Translations under genes and position numbers: made by a program
Shown: in pieces, positions 53,718 through 62,325 of the stretch
Layout: every line of letters starts with the position of its first letter
Numbering within the stretch: the first letter of the stretch is position 1
The notes under the pieces: generated by a model
Database searches by the model: none
Told to the model about the DNA's origin: nothing
What the model saw: only the letters and a program-made list of their open reading frames with translations
Source of the DNA: Thioclava sp. GXIMD2076
GTDB taxonomy: Bacteria > Pseudomonadota > Alphaproteobacteria > Rhodobacterales > Rhodobacteraceae
DNA length: 64,000 bases
NCBI RefSeq assembly: GCF_037949795.1
Contig: NZ_CP149932.1
Location: forward strand, 1,105,001-1,169,000
Reading direction: 5' to 3'

Positions 53718-55214
53718 ATGACGGAGCCCCGCATGCCACAGAGCCACAGACCAGATGCCCCGAACCGGCTGACAACGGGGTCGATCCCGTGGCAACTGGC
53801 GCTCTTCGCGCTGCCGACGCTGGGTTCGTCGGTGCTGCAATCGGCGGGCGGCTCGATCGACTCGGCCTGGGTCGGCAATCTAATCGGCGAGGCGGCGCTG
53901 GCGGCCACGACCAATGGCAACCTGATCATGTTCCTGCTGGTCAGCTTTGTGTTCGGTTTCGGCATGGCCGCGACGATCCTGATCGGGCAGGCCATCGGGC
54001 GGGGAGCCTTGGGCGAGGCGCGGCGGATTGTGGGCACCGCGGTTGGATGTTTCCTGCCATTGGCGGTGGTGGTGGCCGGCGCGGGCTATGTGACGGCACC
54101 GCATCTGTTGGCGCTTCTGGGCACCGATCCGCAGATCGAGGAACTGGCGCGCAGCTATCTGCAGCTGACCTTTGTCGCCATGCCCGGCATCCTGATGCAG
54201 ACCATGCTGATGATGGTGCTGCGCGGGTCGGGTGACTCGCTCACGCCGCTCTATTTCATGATCATGGCGGTGGTGCTGGCGGCGGTGCTGAACCCGTGCC
54301 TGATCCTCGGGCTGGGGCCATTGCCCGAGCTGGGCATCGGCGGCTCGGCCATTAGCCTCGGGCTGGCGAACTATGTCTCGCTGGTGGCGATGCTGGCCTA
54401 TATCTATCTGCGCGATCTACCGCTGCGGCTGCGCGGGGCGGAGCTGCGCTTCCTGATCCCCGATGGCGCGCTCCTGCGGCAGATCGTGGCCAAGGGCCTG
54501 CCCATCGGCTTGCAGATGGTGGTGGTGACCACCGCCGCGTTGACGGTGCTGCGGCTGATCAATAACGAGGGGGTCGATACGACCGCCGCCTATGGCGCGG
54601 TGCAGCAGATCTGGACCTATGTCCAGATGCCTGCCATGGCGCTCGGGGCCGCTGTCTCGGCGATGGCCGCGCAGAATATTGGGGCGGGACGGTTCGACCG
54701 TGTGGCGCGGATCACCGGCATCGGTGTCGTGTTCAATATCGCGCTGACGGGCGGTCTGATCGTCCTGCTTCTTCTGGCCGACCGCTATGCGCTCTCGATC
54801 TTCCTGACGGGCGGAGGGGACGCTCTGGAGATCGGTCGGCATGTGCTGCTGGTGGCGACATGGGGCTATGTGGCGTTTGGCGTGTCGCAGGTGGTGTTCG
54901 GCACGGTGCGCGCCAATGGCAAGGTGATTCCGCCGCTGATCATTCTGGCGGTCGCGCTCTATCCGGTGCGACTGGGCTTTGTCTGGGCGCTCGGCCCGAG
55001 CCTCGGGGCGGATGCGATCTGGTGGAGCTTCCCGGTGGCCTTCAGCGCGACCATGGTCATGGGACTGTTGTATTATCGCTTCGGTCATTGGCGCCCTGCA
55101 CATTCGGACAGATTGCAAGACCCGCAAAAGCCGCCTATTGCCTCCCCTAGCGACACCCAGCCTGACCCTGCGTCCTGCACGCTTTCGCGCGACATAGGAG
55201 CGCATCGCACCTGA
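53718..55214 (+). CDS. MATE family efflux transporter
   Basis: 498 residues with twelve helices in two six-helix halves typical of multidrug and toxic compound extrusion carriers (NorM/DinF type). It starts 12 bases after the thiF stop and could be read through from the thi operon, but it lacks a strong ribosome site. An ATG five codons later is an alternative. Substrate unknown; the last ~40 residues are hydrophilic. Confidence 0.87.
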   Translation: MTEPRMPQSHRPDAPNRLTTGSIPWQLALFALPTLGSSVLQSAGGSIDSAWVGNLIGEAALAATTNGNLIMFLLVSFVFGFGMAATILIGQAIGRGALGEARRIVGTAVGCFLPLAVVVAGAGYVTAPHLLALLGTDPQIEELARSYLQLTFVAMPGILMQTMLMMVLRGSGDSLTPLYFMIMAVVLAAVLNPCLILGLGPLPELGIGGSAISLGLANYVSLVAMLAYIYLRDLPLRLRGAELRFLIPDGALLRQIVAKGLPIGLQMVVVTTAALTVLRLINNEGVDTTAAYGAVQQIWTYVQMPAMALGAAVSAMAAQNIGAGRFDRVARITGIGVVFNIALTGGLIVLLLLADRYALSIFLTGGGDALEIGRHVLLVATWGYVAFGVSQVVFGTVRANGKVIPPLIILAVALYPVRLGFVWALGPSLGADAIWWSFPVAFSATMVMGLLYYRFGHWRPAHSDRLQDPQKPPIASPSDTQPDPASCTLSRDIGAHRT

Positions 55215-55307
55215 ACCGCGCAACGGGGGCGGATTCACGAAGACTTGACCTTGCGCTGGCCGTTCCACACGTCCAGTGTGAAGAAAAATAAAACAGATGA
55301 GGACTAC

Positions 55308-56198
55308 ATGCCGTCGAGCATTCCGAAGACAAACCTCGAACACTGGGCGATCCTGCGTCGCGTGGTCGAATGCGGGAGTTTTGCCGAAGCGGCTGTGAGC
55401 CTCGAACGCAGCCAGTCCGCCATCAGTTACTCTGTCTCGAAGCTGCAGGAATCGCTGGGCTTCGCGATCATGGAGATGCAGGGGCGCCGTGCGGTGCTGA
55501 CCGAACATGGCAAACTGCTCCTCGCCGAGGTCTCGCCACTGATCGACGAGCTGGTCTCGGTGGAAACCGCAGCGCGCGCGGAATCGGGCACCGGCCCGCT
55601 TCAGGTGCGTCTGCTGGTGGATGCGCTATTCCCCCGCGAATGGCTGGGCGAGGCGCTTTTGAAGCTACAGACCCGATATCCCGACGTTCTGGTGGATGTG
55701 CACGAGACCGTGCGTCTGGAAATGTCGGAATTCATGAGCCTTCCCTTCGATCTCGCGGTGGTCCTGCCCGAGTTGTGCCCCGTGCCCGGTCAGCGCATCT
55801 GCGAGATGGATTTCGCGCTGGTGGCGCGCAAGGAGCACCCGCTGGCGCAGGCCCATCATAACCTCACGCAGGCCGAGATGGCCCGTCATCTGCGCGTGTT
55901 CATCCGCGAGAACCGTCTGGACGGGACCGAGGTGGATCGCCCGCATGGCCGGATCTGGACCGTGTCCTCGCTTGAAAGCGCAGTGGCTGCGGTCGAGCGT
56001 GGCATGTGCTTTGGCTGGTTGCCGATGGAGCCCATCGCCTCGAAGCTCGAAAGCGGTGAGCTGGTCACGCTGAATGCGGGTGGTGTCAGCCGTCGCAAGG
56101 TGGCGCTGGATCTGGTGTATCGCGATGTCGATCGCGCTAGCGAGCCGGTAAAATTCATGGCGGAATGTCTGGCCACGATCCATCAGGCGAACGCCTGA
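55308..56198 (+). CDS. LysR-family transcriptional regulator
   Basis: 296 residues from the ATG at 55308, which follows GATGAGGA. N-terminal winged helix (about 12-70: FAEAAVSLERSQSAISYSVSKLQ) and a C-terminal co-inducer domain (about 95-290). Lysr regulators usually sit divergent from their target, but here the upstream gene is the same-strand MATE exporter, so the target is not evident. Confidence 0.87.
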   Translation: MPSSIPKTNLEHWAILRRVVECGSFAEAAVSLERSQSAISYSVSKLQESLGFAIMEMQGRRAVLTEHGKLLLAEVSPLIDELVSVETAARAESGTGPLQVRLLVDALFPREWLGEALLKLQTRYPDVLVDVHETVRLEMSEFMSLPFDLAVVLPELCPVPGQRICEMDFALVARKEHPLAQAHHNLTQAEMARHLRVFIRENRLDGTEVDRPHGRIWTVSSLESAVAAVERGMCFGWLPMEPIASKLESGELVTLNAGGVSRRKVALDLVYRDVDRASEPVKFMAECLATIHQANA

Positions 56199-56220
56199 TC
56201 GGGCCGAATGCACAAATAGA

Positions 56221-56250
56221 AACGGCGGGCTGATCGGCCCGCCGTTTTTT
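56221..56250 (+). terminator. Two-way terminator between LysR gene and metG
   Basis: AACGGCGGGC/GCCCGCCGTT stem with a six-base loop and TTTTTT, 22 bases past the LysR stop. The convergent metG ends 20 bases beyond. Confidence 0.88.
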
Positions 56251-56269
56251 CATGTCCGGAGCGTGGGGC

Positions 56270-57979
56270 TCAGGTGCGGATGCCCGCGAACCGGCTCTGC
56301 CAGTCCTCGCGTTGCTCGTCCGAGATCTTGCCGAACAGCACTTCGGGCGTGGTGAAGGCATGGCCTTCGGGCAGGGCGCGCACCGCAGCGGCCACATCAT
56401 CGGGCCAGCCTTGGTCGGTCGCATGCATGCCTTCCAGCATGGATTTCGCCGCATCGGGGATGAAGGGCGCCGAGAGCACCGCGTAAAGCGGAACGAGGTT
56501 GAGCGCGAGACGCGCGATGGCGCCCGCCTGCACCGGATCGGTCTTGAATACCGTCCAGGGTGCCGAGGATTGCAGATATTCGTTGCCCGCAACCCAGATC
56601 GCGCGCAGTTCCGCTGCCGCCTTGCGGACCTCCTTGGCCTCCATGAACTTCTCGTAATCACGGATGCGGGTGGTCAGTTCGGCAATCAGTGCCTCGCCTG
56701 CCTCTCCCCAATCGCCGCCCTCGGGGATCGCCTCGCCAAACTTGGAGCGGGTGAATTTGGTGATGCGCGAGACGAAGTTGCCCAGAACATCGGCCAGATC
56801 CTTGTTCACCGATACCTGGAAATTCTCCCAAGTGAATTCGGCATCTGCTGACTCGGGGGCGTGCGAGAGCAGCCACCAGCGCCAGTAATCCGAGGGCAGG
56901 ATCTCGAGCGCCTGATCCATGAAGACACCACGCCCGCGCGAAGTCGAGAATTGGCCGCCATCGTAATTGAGGTAGTTGAAGGACTTGATGTAATCCACAA
57001 GCTTCCACGGCTCGTCCGAGCCGAGGATCGTGGCGGGGAAGCCGATGGTGTGGAAGGGGACGTTATCTTTGCCCATGAACTGGGTATAGGTCACATCATC
57101 CGCGCCCTTGTCGGTGCGCCACCAGCGCTCCCAGTCGCCGCCATTCGCATCGGCCCATTCCTGCGTGCCCGCGATATATTCGATCGGTGCGTCGAACCAG
57201 ACATAGAAGACCTTGCCCTCCATGCCGCCCCACGGAGCGCCCTCGAATTGTGCGGGAACACCCCAGTTGAGATCCCGGGTGATGCCGCGGTCCTGCAACC
57301 CGTCGCCATCATTGAGCCATTTCTTGGCAATCGAGGTGGTCAGCACCGGCCAGTCGGTCTTGCTGTCGATCCACGCTTCGAGCTTGTCCTTCATCTTGGA
57401 CTGGCACAGGAAGAGGTGTTTGGTCTCGCGCATCTCCAGATCGGTCGAGCCCGAGATCACCGAGCGCGGATTGATCAGATCGACCGGATCAAGCTGCTTG
57501 GTGCAATTGTCGCACTGGTCGCCGCGTGCGCTGTCATAGCCGCAATTGGGGCAGGTGCCCTCGATATAGCGGTCCGGCAGGAAGCGGCCATCGGCGTTGG
57601 AATACATCTGCTTTTCCGACACTTCGCGGATCAGCCCCATCTCATGGAGGCGCTTGGCGAAAGCCTGGGTCAGATGGCGGTTCTGCGGGCTGGAAGAGCG
57701 GCCGAAATGGTCGAAGCTCAGGCGGAAGCCTTCGGCGATACGGGCCTGCACCTCGTGCATTTCCGCGCAATAGTCTGCCACGGGCTTTCCGGCCTTCTGC
57801 GCGGCCAGCTCTGCGGGTGTGCCATGCTCGTCGGTGGCGCAGATGAACATGACCTCATTGCCGCGCGCGCGCTGGTAGCGGGCAAACAGATCCGCCGGAA
57901 GCTGCGAGCCGACGAGATTCCCGAGGTGTTTGATGCCGTTGATATAGGGAATCGCCGATGTGACGAGGTGACGTGCCAT
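56270..57979 (-). CDS. metG: Methionyl-tRNA synthetase
   Basis: Charges tRNA with methionine. 569 residues from the ATG at 57979. The HIGH-type motif is HLGN in [10 protein letters not shown], a zinc knuckle CPNCG...CDNC lies in the connective peptide, and the KMSKS loop appears as FSTSRG, a variant seen in one MetRS class. No C-terminal tRNA-binding extension, so it is the short form. The frame upstream of this ATG overlaps the GNAT gene in another frame. Confidence 0.95.
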   Translation of the reverse strand: MARHLVTSAIPYINGIKHLGNLVGSQLPADLFARYQRARGNEVMFICATDEHGTPAELAAQKAGKPVADYCAEMHEVQARIAEGFRLSFDHFGRSSSPQNRHLTQAFAKRLHEMGLIREVSEKQMYSNADGRFLPDRYIEGTCPNCGYDSARGDQCDNCTKQLDPVDLINPRSVISGSTDLEMRETKHLFLCQSKMKDKLEAWIDSKTDWPVLTTSIAKKWLNDGDGLQDRGITRDLNWGVPAQFEGAPWGGMEGKVFYVWFDAPIEYIAGTQEWADANGGDWERWWRTDKGADDVTYTQFMGKDNVPFHTIGFPATILGSDEPWKLVDYIKSFNYLNYDGGQFSTSRGRGVFMDQALEILPSDYWRWWLLSHAPESADAEFTWENFQVSVNKDLADVLGNFVSRITKFTRSKFGEAIPEGGDWGEAGEALIAELTTRIRDYEKFMEAKEVRKAAAELRAIWVAGNEYLQSSAPWTVFKTDPVQAGAIARLALNLVPLYAVLSAPFIPDAAKSMLEGMHATDQGWPDDVAAAVRALPEGHAFTTPEVLFGKISDEQREDWQSRFAGIRT

Positions 57980-58064
57980 ATATCCGCCTTTCAGATGAGT
58001 TTGCGCAGGGTTTAACGCGGGGCGGGGCGTATGGCCAGAGGGATAGCGGCGCGAGGGCCGCGCT

Positions 58065-58502
58065 TCACGCGGGATTTTTCTCGAAATAGACGCGGTGGAA
58101 GCCGTTTTCCTCGCGCTCGTCGATCTTGGTATAGCCAAGGCGGGGATAGATCTCGAGGTTCTCGACCATCGTGGCATTGGTATAGAGCCGCACCGGCTTG
58201 CCCAAGGCCTGCGCCGCCGCCTCGCAAAGCCCGATCAGCTTGCGACCCGTGCCACGCCCGCGCGCGGCCTGTGTGACCGCGACATTCTCCAGCAGGATAT
58301 GCTCACCCTCGTCATAGAAGGTGATGAACCCCAGAAGGCTCTCCTCCTCCTCCACATAGACCACGCCACGGGCGATCTGGGCCGCATAATCGGCCCCCAT
58401 CGGCGCAGGCTCGCGGCCCATACGGGCGATATAGGGGGTATAGGCCTCGATGGCGCAGGCACGGATCGCGGCTTCGTCATGGGGGGTGGCAAGGCGGATC
58501 AT
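58065..58502 (-). CDS. GNAT family N-acetyltransferase
   Basis: 145 residues with the acetyl-CoA loop [13 protein letters not shown] (about 84-96) and a conserved beta strand ENVAVTQ before it. Small-molecule or protein N-acetyltransferase; substrate unknown. It lies between metG and the LysE gene, same strand. Confidence 0.85.
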   Translation of the reverse strand: MIRLATPHDEAAIRACAIEAYTPYIARMGREPAPMGADYAAQIARGVVYVEEEESLLGFITFYDEGEHILLENVAVTQAARGRGTGRKLIGLCEAAAQALGKPVRLYTNATMVENLEIYPRLGYTKIDEREENGFHRVYFEKNPA

Positions 58503-58524
58503 GGAGGGTCCTCGGGGTGCGGTC

Positions 58525-59157
58525 TTACGGGGTGATGCGGCTCTGCGCCAGTTTCAGGCCGAAGCCGATAAAGACCACGCCGGTCGCGGCTTTCAGGGCG
58601 CGCTGGACTGCGGGGCGGCGGGTGGCGGCCCTGAGCCCGCCAAGCGCCATCACCATGGCCGAGAACCACAGCGCATTGATCGTGGCATGGAGCGTGACCA
58701 GCGCGAAGGGCTGGGCGAGGCCATGATCGACAGGCAGGAACTGCGGGAAGGCCGCAAGATAGAAAAGCGAAACCTTGGGATTGAGCGCGTTGGTCAGGAA
58801 GCCTTCGATGAAGGCGCGGCGCTTGCGGGTCCGGCGCAGTTCGGGGGTATGGGGCGAGGGTGTGGCCCCACGGGCCGCAGCGATCAGCGATCTGACCCCG
58901 AGCCAGACCAGATAGCCCGCACCCAGCAGCTTGAAAATGCTATAGGCCCATGCCGATTGCATCAGCAGCGCCGAGATCCCCAGCACCGACAGCGTCCCAT
59001 GCAGGTAGAAGGCGGCGACAAAGCCGCAGACCGCCGCAAGCCCCGCCCGTCGCCCCGAAAGCGGCACGATCCGTGCGATCAGCATGCCGTTCGGTCCGGG
59101 CGAGATCACCAGAAGCGATGTGACAAGGGCGAAGGTCAGTAGGGTTGCGAGGGTCAT
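58525..59157 (-). CDS. LysE family translocator
   Basis: 210 residues from the ATG at 59157 (AGGAG upstream). Six hydrophobic helices and the family motif VISPGPNGMLIA (about 18-29). LysE/RhtB carriers export amino acids or homoserine lactones. The convergent-spaced neighbours are GNAT and tpa, all leftward. Confidence 0.88.
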   Translation of the reverse strand: MTLATLLTFALVTSLLVISPGPNGMLIARIVPLSGRRAGLAAVCGFVAAFYLHGTLSVLGISALLMQSAWAYSIFKLLGAGYLVWLGVRSLIAAARGATPSPHTPELRRTRKRRAFIEGFLTNALNPKVSLFYLAAFPQFLPVDHGLAQPFALVTLHATINALWFSAMVMALGGLRAATRRPAVQRALKAATGVVFIGFGLKLAQSRITP

Positions 59158-59254
59158 CGGGCGCTCCTGAGATGGCGCGAGTATGCCTGCGAAGGGCGCT
59201 ATAGAAAAGAGGCAGGAGCGTGCCCCTGCCTCTTTCCGGATGGTCACGCAGGGA

Positions 59255-60628
59255 TCAGGCGAGCTTGGCCAGACCGCGGTCGACGGCGTCGATGATGCGG
59301 TCGATCTTGGGCTCGTCCACGATCAGCGCGGGGCTGAAGCAGAGCGTGTTGTTCATGCCTTTGAACGAGCGCGAGGTCGCGCCGATCAGCACGCCATCGG
59401 CATCGGCTGAGGCCACGACCGATTGCACCAGCTTCTCGGCCAGCGGTTCCTTGGTGGCGCGGTCGGCCACCAGCTCTGCCCCGCAGAACAGGCCCTTGCC
59501 GCGCACATCGCCGATGACCTTGTGCTTCTCTTTCAGCTCTTCGAGACGGGTCATCAGATAACCGCCCATTGCCTTCGTGTTGGCCAGAAGCCCCTCGTCC
59601 TCGATGATGCGCATATTCTCCAGCGCTGCAGCAGGGCCCGCCGTGCAGCCGCCGAAGGTCGAGATATCGCGGAAATAGCTCATCTCGTCATCGGGGTCGG
59701 TGCGGAATTTCTCGAAGACCTCATCGGTGGTCAGCATACAGGCGATGGCGGCATAGCCCGAGGCCACGCCTTTGGCGCAGGTCACGAAATCGGGGGTGAT
59801 GCCGTAGTTCTGATAGCCGAACCACTCGCCGGTGCGGCCCATGCCACAGACGACCTCGTCGATATGCAGCAAGATGTCATATTTCTTGCAGATCTCCTGC
59901 ACGCGCTCCCAATAGCCCTTGGGCGGCACGATGACACCACCGCCTGCGGTGACCGGCTCGAGGCAGAGCGCGCCCACGGTGTCGGGGCCCTCGCGCAGGA
60001 TGACCTCTTCGATCGCATCCGCGGCCCGTTCGCCGTAATTCTCCACATCCCATTGCGCGCGGTATTCAAGGCAATGCGGCACGGGGATGAACCCCTCGGG
60101 GAAGGGGCCATACTGATCGGCGCGCTGGTGCTGGCCACAGGCCGCCAAGGCCGCCAGCGACGAGCCATGGTAATCGCGCTCGCGGTAGAGGATCTTCCAT
60201 TTCTTGCCGCCGTGATGCTTGTGGGCGATCTGGCGGACCATCTTCCACGCCTTCTCGTTGGCTTCGGTGCCCGAGTTGACATAGTAGAGACGGTTGAGGC
60301 CGGGGGTTTTCTCGGTGAGGCGCTGCGCGAATTGCGCCCCGGGGATGGAGCCCACGGAGCCTGCGAAATAGTTGATCTTGATGAGCTGGTCACGGACCGC
60401 ATTGGCGATGCTCTCGCGGCCATAGCCCACATTTACCGTCCAGACGCCGCCCGAGACGGAATCCAGATATTCGCGCCCGTTCTGGTCCCAGACCGACATG
60501 CCCTTGCCCTCGACGATGATACGCGGGTCATTGGTATGCAGCTTGGCATGCTGGAACAGGTGGTGGAAGACATGGGCTTTATCGGCATCGACAGTGGCCT
60601 GAATGTCGTTGAGTGCGTGACCGTCCAT
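59255..60628 (-). CDS. tpa: Taurine--pyruvate aminotransferase
   Basis: Transfers the amino group of taurine to pyruvate, giving sulfoacetaldehyde and alanine. 457 residues, class III PLP aminotransferase: Lys286 in TCAKGVASG, Asp257 in HIDEVVCG, NSGTEANEKA (118-127). The divergent TauR regulator supports the taurine role. The next step enzyme, Xsc, is not in the window. Confidence 0.88.
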   Translation of the reverse strand: MDGHALNDIQATVDADKAHVFHHLFQHAKLHTNDPRIIVEGKGMSVWDQNGREYLDSVSGGVWTVNVGYGRESIANAVRDQLIKINYFAGSVGSIPGAQFAQRLTEKTPGLNRLYYVNSGTEANEKAWKMVRQIAHKHHGGKKWKILYRERDYHGSSLAALAACGQHQRADQYGPFPEGFIPVPHCLEYRAQWDVENYGERAADAIEEVILREGPDTVGALCLEPVTAGGGVIVPPKGYWERVQEICKKYDILLHIDEVVCGMGRTGEWFGYQNYGITPDFVTCAKGVASGYAAIACMLTTDEVFEKFRTDPDDEMSYFRDISTFGGCTAGPAAALENMRIIEDEGLLANTKAMGGYLMTRLEELKEKHKVIGDVRGKGLFCGAELVADRATKEPLAEKLVQSVVASADADGVLIGATSRSFKGMNNTLCFSPALIVDEPKIDRIIDAVDRGLAKLA

Positions 60629-60709
60629 CAGGGTCCGTCCTTCTTTGGTTTAGTTTGGCTTTGATCTGCGTCGGGTTCACCCAATATCTTTCCGGTCGCG
60701 GCTGATAGG

Positions 60710-60740
60710 GCCAGTTTTCTGCAAGGAATGGTGCCAGTTT
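60710..60740. promoter_or_regulatory. Direct repeats between tpa and tauR, candidate TauR operator
   Basis: GCCAGTTT occurs twice (60710-60717 and 60733-60740), 23 bases apart, in the 189-bp divergent gap. MocR-type regulators such as TauR bind tandem direct repeats, so this is the best operator candidate. The rest of the gap holds no gene. Confidence 0.45.
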
Positions 60741-60817
60741 CCGAGATGTGATACAGAGTTCGGCACGCGCTTTTGCACTCTGCAGGGCAAGCGTCTGTTT
60801 TTTGTGCGGAGACCGCG

Positions 60818-62263
60818 ATGGGTGATGGGCTGAAAGCGTCATTGGGGATCATACTGGATCGGGCGGGTCCGGACCCTTTGCAACGCCAGCTGCGGCAGGG
60901 GATCATTGCGGGGATCGAGCAGGGCCGCATGCGTCCGGGCCAGAAGATGCCCGGCTCGCGCAGCCTTGCGCAGGCGCTGGGGATCGCGCGGAACACGGTG
61001 ACGCTGGTCTATGACGAGCTGGTGGCGCGGGGCTATCTGGACAATCATCCCCGTCGCGGTGCCTTTGTGGCCGCCCGATCGCAGCCCGTGGCGCAATCTC
61101 CCGCGCAGGGGGCGATCCACTGGCCGGGCAGGCTGCGGGCAAGGCCTTCGGCGTTCGAGCAGATCCGCAAGATGACGGGTTGGGCCGAGTATCCCTATCC
61201 GTTCATCTACGGTCAGGTGGACCCGACGCTGTTTCCGATTCAGGCATGGCGGTCCTGCTCGCGCGATATGATGGGGCGCTCGGCGCTTGACTGGTGGTCG
61301 GCGGATCGGGCCATCGAGGATGATCCGATGCTGATCGAGCAGATCCGCACCCGTATCCTGCCGGCGCGCGGGATCTTTGCCAAGCCGGAGGAAATCCTGA
61401 TCACGCTCGGCGCGCAGGAGGGGCTCTATCTGGCGGCCCGTCTTCTGGCGGGGGAGGGCACGCGGGTCGGGCTCGAGCGGCCCGGCTATCCCGATGCGCG
61501 GTTCATCTTCGGGCTGACAGGGGCGGAGGAAGTGGATCTCGGTGTCGATGCCGAGGGGGCCGCGCCTGCGCCGCGCCTCGATCTGGCGGTGCTGACGCCC
61601 GCCTCGCATTGCCCGACGATGGCCGTGATGTCTGAGGCCCGCCGCGCCGACTGGCTGGACCGTGCATCAACCGAGGATTTCCTGATCCTCGAGGATGATT
61701 ACGAGGGCGAGCTGGCTCTGGCCCGTGGTCCCTCGCTGAAATCGCAAGACCGCGCAGGAAGGGTGATCTATCTGGGCACCATGTCCAAAATCCTCGCGCC
61801 CGGTGTGCGGCTCGGGTTCATGGTGGCGCCCGAGGGGTTCGTGCATGAGGCGCGCTGGATGCGCAGGCTTTTGCACCGCTCGGCGCCACTGAACAACCAG
61901 CGCACCGCGGCGATCTTTCTGGCCGAGGGGCATTATCTTGCGCTGATGCGGCGCCTGCGTGAGGCGCATTCCGAGCGCTGGTATCAGGTGATGGAGCGCC
62001 TGCCCAAGGATCTGGGCGGTTTCAGCGCGCCCGATCCCTGCCATGGGGGCTCGAGCCTCTGGCTGGGACTGCCCAAGGGCATGGACAATGCCGCACTCCT
62101 GAAAGGCGCGCTGGCGCGTGGGGTAGCCTTCGAGCTGGGCGATCCGTTCACCGGCCCCGAAGGGGCGGGGCGGTTTATCCGTTTGGGCCTCAGCTGTATC
62201 CGGACCGAGGCTGTGCGCCCCGGCTTGGCGGCTCTGGGGGCGGTGGCCGACGGTCTGCGCTAG
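60818..62263 (+). CDS. tauR: MocR-family regulator TauR
   Basis: 481 residues from the ATG at 60818 (GGAGA upstream). A GntR-type winged helix (about 15-80, PGSRSLAQALGIARNTVTLVYDEL) is fused to an aminotransferase-like fold with PLP-lysine motif MSKILAPGVRLGF. In Rhodobacter, TauR activates tpa in the presence of taurine. It lies divergent from tpa here, matching that role. Confidence 0.9.
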   Translation: MGDGLKASLGIILDRAGPDPLQRQLRQGIIAGIEQGRMRPGQKMPGSRSLAQALGIARNTVTLVYDELVARGYLDNHPRRGAFVAARSQPVAQSPAQGAIHWPGRLRARPSAFEQIRKMTGWAEYPYPFIYGQVDPTLFPIQAWRSCSRDMMGRSALDWWSADRAIEDDPMLIEQIRTRILPARGIFAKPEEILITLGAQEGLYLAARLLAGEGTRVGLERPGYPDARFIFGLTGAEEVDLGVDAEGAAPAPRLDLAVLTPASHCPTMAVMSEARRADWLDRASTEDFLILEDDYEGELALARGPSLKSQDRAGRVIYLGTMSKILAPGVRLGFMVAPEGFVHEARWMRRLLHRSAPLNNQRTAAIFLAEGHYLALMRRLREAHSERWYQVMERLPKDLGGFSAPDPCHGGSSLWLGLPKGMDNAALLKGALARGVAFELGDPFTGPEGAGRFIRLGLSCIRTEAVRPGLAALGAVADGLR

Positions 62264-62288
62264 CCGCCGGTCGTGGCCCCCTGCATCC

Positions 62289-62325
62289 GTCGCAGTCGCG
62301 CAACTATATGTTAGTCGCAGTCGCG
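62289..62325 (+). repeat. Short direct repeat after tauR
   Basis: GTCGCAGTCGCG occurs at 62289-62300 and 62314-62325, the second copy overlapping the 3' end of the GH15 gene. Meaning unknown, possibly a duplication. Confidence 0.5.

Noticed and set aside
57961..58177. N-terminal extension of methionyl-tRNA synthetase
   Set aside because: The extra 66 codons are Arg/Ser-rich, overlap the GNAT gene, and precede a normal MetRS N-terminus at 57979.
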